Assembly (NCBI GenBank): GCA_026705925.1
Contig: JAPOZT010000015.1
Span: 1-64,000, forward strand
Direction: 5' to 3'
DNA from: Gemmatimonadota bacterium
GTDB lineage: Bacteria; JAAXHH01
DNA: 64,000 nt
Part shown: positions 59,824-64,000 of the stretch, piece after piece
Position numbering within the stretch: position 1 is the first letter of the stretch
How the letters are laid out: every line of letters starts with the position of its first letter
Made by a program: the position numbers and the translations under genes
Notes under the pieces: model-generated
The model's database searches: none
Seen by the model: the letters and a program-made list of their open reading frames with translations, nothing else
What the model was told of the DNA's origin: nothing

Positions 59824-60771
59824 GTGGCGTCCGGGAACGGCATATACGACAGCGCGCTCGACCTGATCGGTAACACTCCCCTGGTTCGCCTGAACCGGAT
59901 CAACCAGGTCTCCGGCGTCGATCTACTTGGCAAGCTTGAATCGGACAACCCCGGCGGCAGCGTCAAGGACCGCGTCGGCCTGAGCATGATCCTGGACGCC
60001 GAGCGGCAAGGCCTGCTCAAGCCGGGCGGCACCATCGTGGAACCGACGAGCGGCAACACGGGACTCGGCCTGAGCATGGTGGCCGCGGTCCGGGGCTACA
60101 AGGTCATCCTCGTGATGCCGGACAACATGAGTTCGGAGCGGCGCGTGCTGCTGACCTCCTACGGCGCGGAGCTCGTGCTGACGCCGGGCATGCTGGGCAT
60201 GGCCGGCGCCGTGCAGAAGGCGGAGGAGATCCTCGCCGAACATCCCGACCACTTCATGCCCCAGCAGTTCAAGAACCCCGCCAACGTCCAAATACACCGC
60301 AAGACCACGGCCGAGGAGATCTGGGAGGCGACCGGCGGTAAAATCGACGCCTTCGTGGCCGCGGTGGGCACCGGGGGAACGCTGACCGGTGTGGGGCAAT
60401 TCCTGAAGGAGAAGGACGAACGCATCCGCGTGATCGCGGTGGAACCCTCCTTGTCCCCCGTAATATCGGGCAAACCCGTGGAGAGCCTGGTGCACGCCAT
60501 CCAGGGCATCGGCGCCGGGTTCATTCCCGATATCCTGGACCGGTCGATCATTGACGACGTCATGTTGATCGACGACGAGGACGCCTACCAGACGGCCCGC
60601 CGCGTGGGCCTGGAGGAAGGACTCCTGGTGGGCATCTCGGCGGGCGCTAACGTCTGCGCCGGCCTCAGGCTGGCGGAGGACATGGGAGAAGGCCGAATCG
60701 TAACCATCCTGTGCGATACCGGAGAGAGATACCTGAGCATCCGGGAGTACTTCGAAGGACAGAGCGACTAA
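59824..60771 (+). CDS. cysK: Cysteine synthase
   Basis: 315 residues, GTG start. PLP-dependent cysteine synthase: IGNTPLVRLNRI, catalytic Lys48 in NPGGSVKDR, the TSGNTG loop, and GTGGTLTGV for the cofactor phosphate. It makes cysteine from O-acetylserine (or O-phosphoserine) and sulfide. A sulfur-carrier gene follows 60 bp later, so it could accept protein-bound thiocarboxylate like mycobacterial CysM (inference). Confidence 0.93.
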   Translation: MASGNGIYDSALDLIGNTPLVRLNRINQVSGVDLLGKLESDNPGGSVKDRVGLSMILDAERQGLLKPGGTIVEPTSGNTGLGLSMVAAVRGYKVILVMPDNMSSERRVLLTSYGAELVLTPGMLGMAGAVQKAEEILAEHPDHFMPQQFKNPANVQIHRKTTAEEIWEATGGKIDAFVAAVGTGGTLTGVGQFLKEKDERIRVIAVEPSLSPVISGKPVESLVHAIQGIGAGFIPDILDRSIIDDVMLIDDEDAYQTARRVGLEEGLLVGISAGANVCAGLRLAEDMGEGRIVTILCDTGERYLSIREYFEGQSD

Positions 60772-60831
60772 GCGCGACCAATACATTGCGACTGAAAGCA
60801 GTAAAGCGTGTCTAAGAGGAGGAACCGCTAG

Positions 60832-61140
60832 ATGCCCGTTACCGTTCGTATTCCAACCCCGCTGCGCAAGTTGACCGAGAACCGGTCCGAAATCGAAATC
60901 GACGGCGAAACCGTCGAATCGCTGATCGGAAACATGGAAGCATCCTACCCCGGCATCAAGGATCGCCTCTGCGACGAGTCCGGGAAAGTGCGGCGGTTCA
61001 TCAATATCTACATCAATGAAGAAGACATCCGGTTTCTGGACGGTACGGACTCCGCGGTCAAGGCTGGAGACCGGGTTTCCATCGTGCCCGCCATTGCGGG
61101 CGGCCTGGGTGGTCCGGGCGGCCAGCAGGACCGCGGCTGA
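60832..61140 (+). CDS. CysO/MoaD-like sulfur-carrier protein with C-terminal extension
   Basis: 102 residues. It matches CysO-type carriers in [35 protein letters not shown] and [12 protein letters not shown]. The conserved GlyGly ends at about residue 91, and the protein continues [11 protein letters not shown], so it needs trimming before a thiocarboxylate could form; known CysO systems use a JAMM protease for related steps. The extra residues are encoded by GGT/GGC repeats. It overlaps thrB (TGATG). Confidence 0.88.
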   Translation: MPVTVRIPTPLRKLTENRSEIEIDGETVESLIGNMEASYPGIKDRLCDESGKVRRFINIYINEEDIRFLDGTDSAVKAGDRVSIVPAIAGGLGGPGGQQDRG

Positions 61141-62090
61141 TGTCCTCCGTGCGGGTGCGCGTTCCCGCGACCACGGGCAACCTGGGTTCCGGTTACGACT
61201 GTGCCGGCATGGCCCTCGGCCTCTACAACACCATCGAGTTAACCGAAACGGAATCCGGCCTGGACGTGGTCGTGGAGGGTGAAGGGGCCGAAGCGGTGCC
61301 CCTTGATGAACGCAACCTGTGCATCGTCTCCGCCCGGGCCGTTTTCGACGCCGCGGACTGGCGGCCCGCCGGTCTCAAGGCGCGCATGCACCACGCCATT
61401 CCCGTCTCACGGGGACTGGGCAGCAGCGGAGTCGCTATCGTGGCGGGCGCCGTGGCGGCAAATGCCCTCGCGGCCAATGCCCTCGCGGCCAATGCCCTCG
61501 CGGCCAATGCCCTCGCGCGGCGGCCGCTGGGAACCTCCGAACTCCTCCGCATCTGTTCCGACCTGGAAGGACATCCTGACAATGTCGTTCCGTCCCTGCT
61601 CGGTGGGCTTTCCGTAAGCGGTGAGCGGGCGGGCACGATCGTATACCAGACCTTCTCCGTTCCCTCCGACCTCCAGGCCGTCGTGGCCATCCCCGAATTC
61701 ACCCTCGATACGAAGGTAGCGCGCGGCGTCCTGCCGGAATCGGTTTCCATGGAGGACGCGGTCTTCAACCTCTGCAGCGTAGGTCTGCTGGTAGGCGGGA
61801 TGGCGTCGGGGAATTACGCCCTGCTCCGGGAGGGCATGTCCGACCGACTGCACCAGCCCTACCGGCAACACCTGGTTCCCGGACTGGCGGAAGTCACCCG
61901 GGACGCCCTGGACGCCGGCGCCCATGGCGCGGCCCTCAGCGGCGCGGGACCCACGGCCATTGCCCTGGCCACGGAAAACCACGAGGGAATCGGGAACGTC
62001 ATGGTCGATGCCTTCGCCCGGCACGGTGTTACCGGACAATACCGGATCCTCCCCATAGACAACGACGGTTGCCAGGTGCTGTCGGACTGA
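61140..62090 (+). CDS. thrB: Homoserine kinase
   Basis: 316 residues, GHMP kinase: VPATTGNLGSGYDCAGMAL near the N-terminus, the ATP loop PVSRGLGSSGVAI, and LSGAGPTAIAL near the C-terminus. It phosphorylates homoserine in threonine synthesis. Directly after the ATP loop the sequence ANALA is repeated four times (15 bp units), lengthening the following helix. It follows the sulfur-carrier gene. Confidence 0.92.
   Translation: MSSVRVRVPATTGNLGSGYDCAGMALGLYNTIELTETESGLDVVVEGEGAEAVPLDERNLCIVSARAVFDAADWRPAGLKARMHHAIPVSRGLGSSGVAIVAGAVAANALAANALAANALAANALARRPLGTSELLRICSDLEGHPDNVVPSLLGGLSVSGERAGTIVYQTFSVPSDLQAVVAIPEFTLDTKVARGVLPESVSMEDAVFNLCSVGLLVGGMASGNYALLREGMSDRLHQPYRQHLVPGLAEVTRDALDAGAHGAALSGAGPTAIALATENHEGIGNVMVDAFARHGVTGQYRILPIDNDGCQVLSD
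61455..61514 (+). repeat. 15-bp coding tandem repeat in thrB
   Basis: Four 15 bp units of GCGGCCAATGCCCTC type (61455, 61470, 61485, 61500); the last three are identical and the first differs by one base. They encode AANAL repeats just after the GHMP ATP-binding loop. Confidence 0.95.
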
Positions 62091-62093
62091 GCC

Positions 62094-63278
62094 ATGAGCG
62101 CTCTCAAGAACATTCGTGTCATCGACCTGACCCGGGTACTCGCGGGTCCCTTCACGACTATGACCCTGGGCGACCTGGGCGCCGAAATCATCAAGGTAGA
62201 GCCCTTCGGCGGCGACGAGGCACGGGGATTCGGCCCGTTCAAAGAAGGCGTGAGCGGTTACTTCGAGAATGTCAACCGGGGCAAGCGAAGCATCGCGGTC
62301 GATCTGAAGCAGCCCACCGGCCGTGAACTCCTCCTCGAATTGATCGGCAGATCGGACGTCCTGGTGGAGAACTTCAGGCCGGGCGTGATGAAGAAGCTCG
62401 GGCTGGACTATGAGACGCTGAAGTCGCGGTTTCCAGGACTGATCTACGCCGCCTGTTCCGGTTTCGGCCAGACCGGGCCCTACGCCAGGCGCGGAGCCTA
62501 CGACATGATCATCCAGGGCATGGGGGGTATCGTCAGCATTACCGGCGAACCGGACCGTCCGCCCGTCCGGGTGGGCGTATCCATCGGCGATATTGCCGCC
62601 GCCCTTTACGCCTGTATCGGCATCCTCACGGCGCTCTTTACCCGTACGCAGACGGGCAGGGGGCAGATGGTGGACATCGGCATGTTGGACTGCCAGGTCG
62701 CCCTGCTCGAGAACGCCATCGCCCGGTACGACATGACGGACACCGTGCCGGAGCCTCTCGGGGCCCGGCATCCCTCCATCACGCCCTTCCAGGCCGTCGA
62801 GACGCGGGACGGATGGATCATGATCGCGGCGGGCAACAACGTCCTATGGAGCCGGCTGTGCGAAGTCATGGGACGGGAGGACCTGGCAGGCGACGATCGG
62901 TTCAGGGACAACAACCTGCGCACCGAGCACCACGGCGAACTGCACGAGATATTGACCGGGGTGTTCAAGGAAAGCACTTCGGAAGACTGGCTAAGGCGTC
63001 TCGACTCGGCCGAGATCCCCTGCGGCCCCATTCAGAACGTGCAGCAGGTCGTGGAAGATCCCCAGGTGCTGGCCCGCGAAATGATCGTGAAGATCCTGCA
63101 TCCCATTGCCGGCCCCCTTCGCGTGGCCGGCTCGCCGCTCAAGCTGTCGGAAACCCCGCCCGAAGTCACCCGGCACGCCCCCGCCCTGGGTGAGCACACC
63201 GACCCGATTCTTCGAACGCTGCTCGATGCGTCTCCGGACGACCTGGCGCGGTGGCGCGAGGGCGGCGTGATTAAATAA
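62094..63278 (+). CDS. CaiB/BaiF family CoA transferase
   Basis: 394 residues, class III CoA transferase. N-terminal VIDLTRVLAGPFTTMTLGDLGAEIIKVE and the nucleophile Asp in VDIGMLDCQVALLE are clear. It exchanges CoA between two carboxylic acids; the acid is not identifiable. It starts 3 bp after thrB. Confidence 0.92.
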   Translation: MSALKNIRVIDLTRVLAGPFTTMTLGDLGAEIIKVEPFGGDEARGFGPFKEGVSGYFENVNRGKRSIAVDLKQPTGRELLLELIGRSDVLVENFRPGVMKKLGLDYETLKSRFPGLIYAACSGFGQTGPYARRGAYDMIIQGMGGIVSITGEPDRPPVRVGVSIGDIAAALYACIGILTALFTRTQTGRGQMVDIGMLDCQVALLENAIARYDMTDTVPEPLGARHPSITPFQAVETRDGWIMIAAGNNVLWSRLCEVMGREDLAGDDRFRDNNLRTEHHGELHEILTGVFKESTSEDWLRRLDSAEIPCGPIQNVQQVVEDPQVLAREMIVKILHPIAGPLRVAGSPLKLSETPPEVTRHAPALGEHTDPILRTLLDASPDDLARWREGGVIK

Positions 63279-63314
63279 AAAAACCCTCCGGTCGACCGGC
63301 TGGCCGCCAGAGGG
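63277..63314 (-). terminator. Intrinsic terminator of the minus-strand dehydrogenase gene
   Basis: Read on the minus strand, CCCTC (63314-63310) pairs with GAGGG (63288-63284), with a self-complementary CGGTCGACCG inside, followed by a run of seven T (63283-63277). It also lies just after the CoA transferase stop. Confidence 0.65.
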
Positions 63315-63373
63315 CTTGTTATTCATACCGTCTTATACTGCTCGTTCAAAGAACCCCGCTCAGCCCAACGGCC

Positions 63374-64000
63374 TCAGCCCACCGCTCCGGCCACGAGGTC
63401 GCCGACTTCGCTGGTGCCGTAACCCATCCGGCCGGCGTCCATGCTCTTCATCTTGTTGCTTACCACGTCGATGATGGCCCGTTCCACGGCGTCGGCAGCC
63501 TGTGTTTCTCCCAACTGCGCCAGCATCATCTGGCAGGAGGCGATGGCCGCGATGGGATTGATGACGTTCTGGTCCGTGTATTTCGGTGCTGAACCACCGA
63601 TGGGCTCGAACATGGCGGTGCCTTCGGGGTTGATGTTGCCCCCCGCGGCGATGCCCATGCCGCCCTGGATGATGGCACCGAGGTCGGTGATGATGTCGCC
63701 GAACATGTTGGTCGTGACGATGACGTCGAACCACTCGGGGTTCTTTACCATCCACATGCAGGTCGCGTCCACGTGGGCGTAATCGGCCGTGATGCCGGGA
63801 TATTCCTCGGCGACTTCGTAGAATGTCCGCTCCCAGAGGTCGTGGGCGTAAGTGAGCACGTTGGTCTTGGCGCAGAGCGTCACCTTGTTCTGCTTGTTGC
63901 GCGCCTTCGCCGTTTCGAAGGCGTAGCGGACGCACCGCTCCACGCCCTTGCGGGTGTTGATGGACTCCTGCACCGCGACCTCGTCGGGCGTGCCCTTCTT
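63374..64000 (-). CDS. Isocitrate/isopropylmalate dehydrogenase family protein (N-terminus outside window)
   Basis: The reading frame is open to the right edge, so the first part is missing; 208 residues are visible. The C-terminal half of the beta-decarboxylating dehydrogenase fold is evident: VTLCAKTNVLTY, DVIVTTNMFGDIITDLGA (Mg-binding Asp residues) and FEPIGGSAPKYTDQNVINP. The catalytic Lys is in the segment NKVTLCAKTN. It could be LeuB or an isocitrate- or tartrate-type relative; the fragment cannot separate these. Confidence 0.88.
   Translation of the reverse strand, partial: KKGTPDEVAVQESINTRKGVERCVRYAFETAKARNKQNKVTLCAKTNVLTYAHDLWERTFYEVAEEYPGITADYAHVDATCMWMVKNPEWFDVIVTTNMFGDIITDLGAIIQGGMGIAAGGNINPEGTAMFEPIGGSAPKYTDQNVINPIAAIASCQMMLAQLGETQAADAVERAIIDVVSNKMKSMDAGRMGYGTSEVGDLVAGAVG

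Overview
The window looks like one piece of a GC-rich bacterial chromosome, probably from an uncultured lineage. Many MAG-like catabolic families sit among housekeeping operons: three PhyH-type dioxygenases, two enolase-superfamily enzymes, DUF362, CaiB/BaiF, kynureninase, and orphan TRAP permeases. Together they recall uncultured marine or sponge-associated FCB-group bacteria such as Latescibacterota. This placement is inference only; no rRNA is present to test it.

Layout. 0-12 kb is metabolic: a kelch-type protein cut by the window edge, PhyH oxygenases, an enolase-superfamily enzyme, a deacetylase-type amidohydrolase, two tandem NCS2 permeases with an unusual extra C-terminal domain, a medium-chain dehydrogenase and a DUF362 protein. 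12-20 kb has TRAP QM permeases, then a minus-strand run of kynureninase, iron alcohol dehydrogenase, epimerase and gamma-glutamyltransferase, with a SanA-like protein. 20-29 kb carries the tesA / ybbP-ybbA set, a GDPD, a ferritin-like protein, a polyol-type dehydrogenase, a UxaB-like reductase and MazG. 29-30 kb has a MntA/HepT toxin-antitoxin pair.

30-49 kb is core information processing on the plus strand: HNH-scpA-scpB-rluB-rpsA-mtaB-tRNA-Arg, then (after an oppositely oriented, apparently Ser-less recombinase) rimP-nusA-ylxQ-infB-ylxP-rbfA-ribF-rpsO-pnp-M16 protease-dut-holin-like. The usual neighbours cmk, ylxR and truB are missing from their expected slots. A promoter and an intrinsic-terminator-like hairpin precede rimP.

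49-55.5 kb is the accessory part. An enolase-superfamily gene is followed by about 760 bp of AT-rich DNA holding two clusters of TTGTACAA-like boxes at regular 20-22 bp spacing (16 boxes), ending just before a dehydrogenase promoter. Then come two AT-rich minus-strand genes, one with a PD-(D/E)XK nuclease signature and one unrecognised. I consider the phased box array the most interesting unexplained signal.

55.5-64 kb returns to GC-rich DNA: a MoaD/ThiS-like gene, a small unknown, an OmpA-family protein, RraA-like, glutamate formimidoyltransferase, an Rrf2 regulator with an IscR-type operator and a clear promoter, cysK, a CysO/MoaD-like sulfur carrier, homoserine kinase, a CoA transferase and a partial isopropylmalate/isocitrate-type dehydrogenase.

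A recurring theme is short tandem repeats: in-frame units (9-36 bp) in loops or tails of otherwise conserved genes, and units of 9, 10, 13 and 18 bp between genes.
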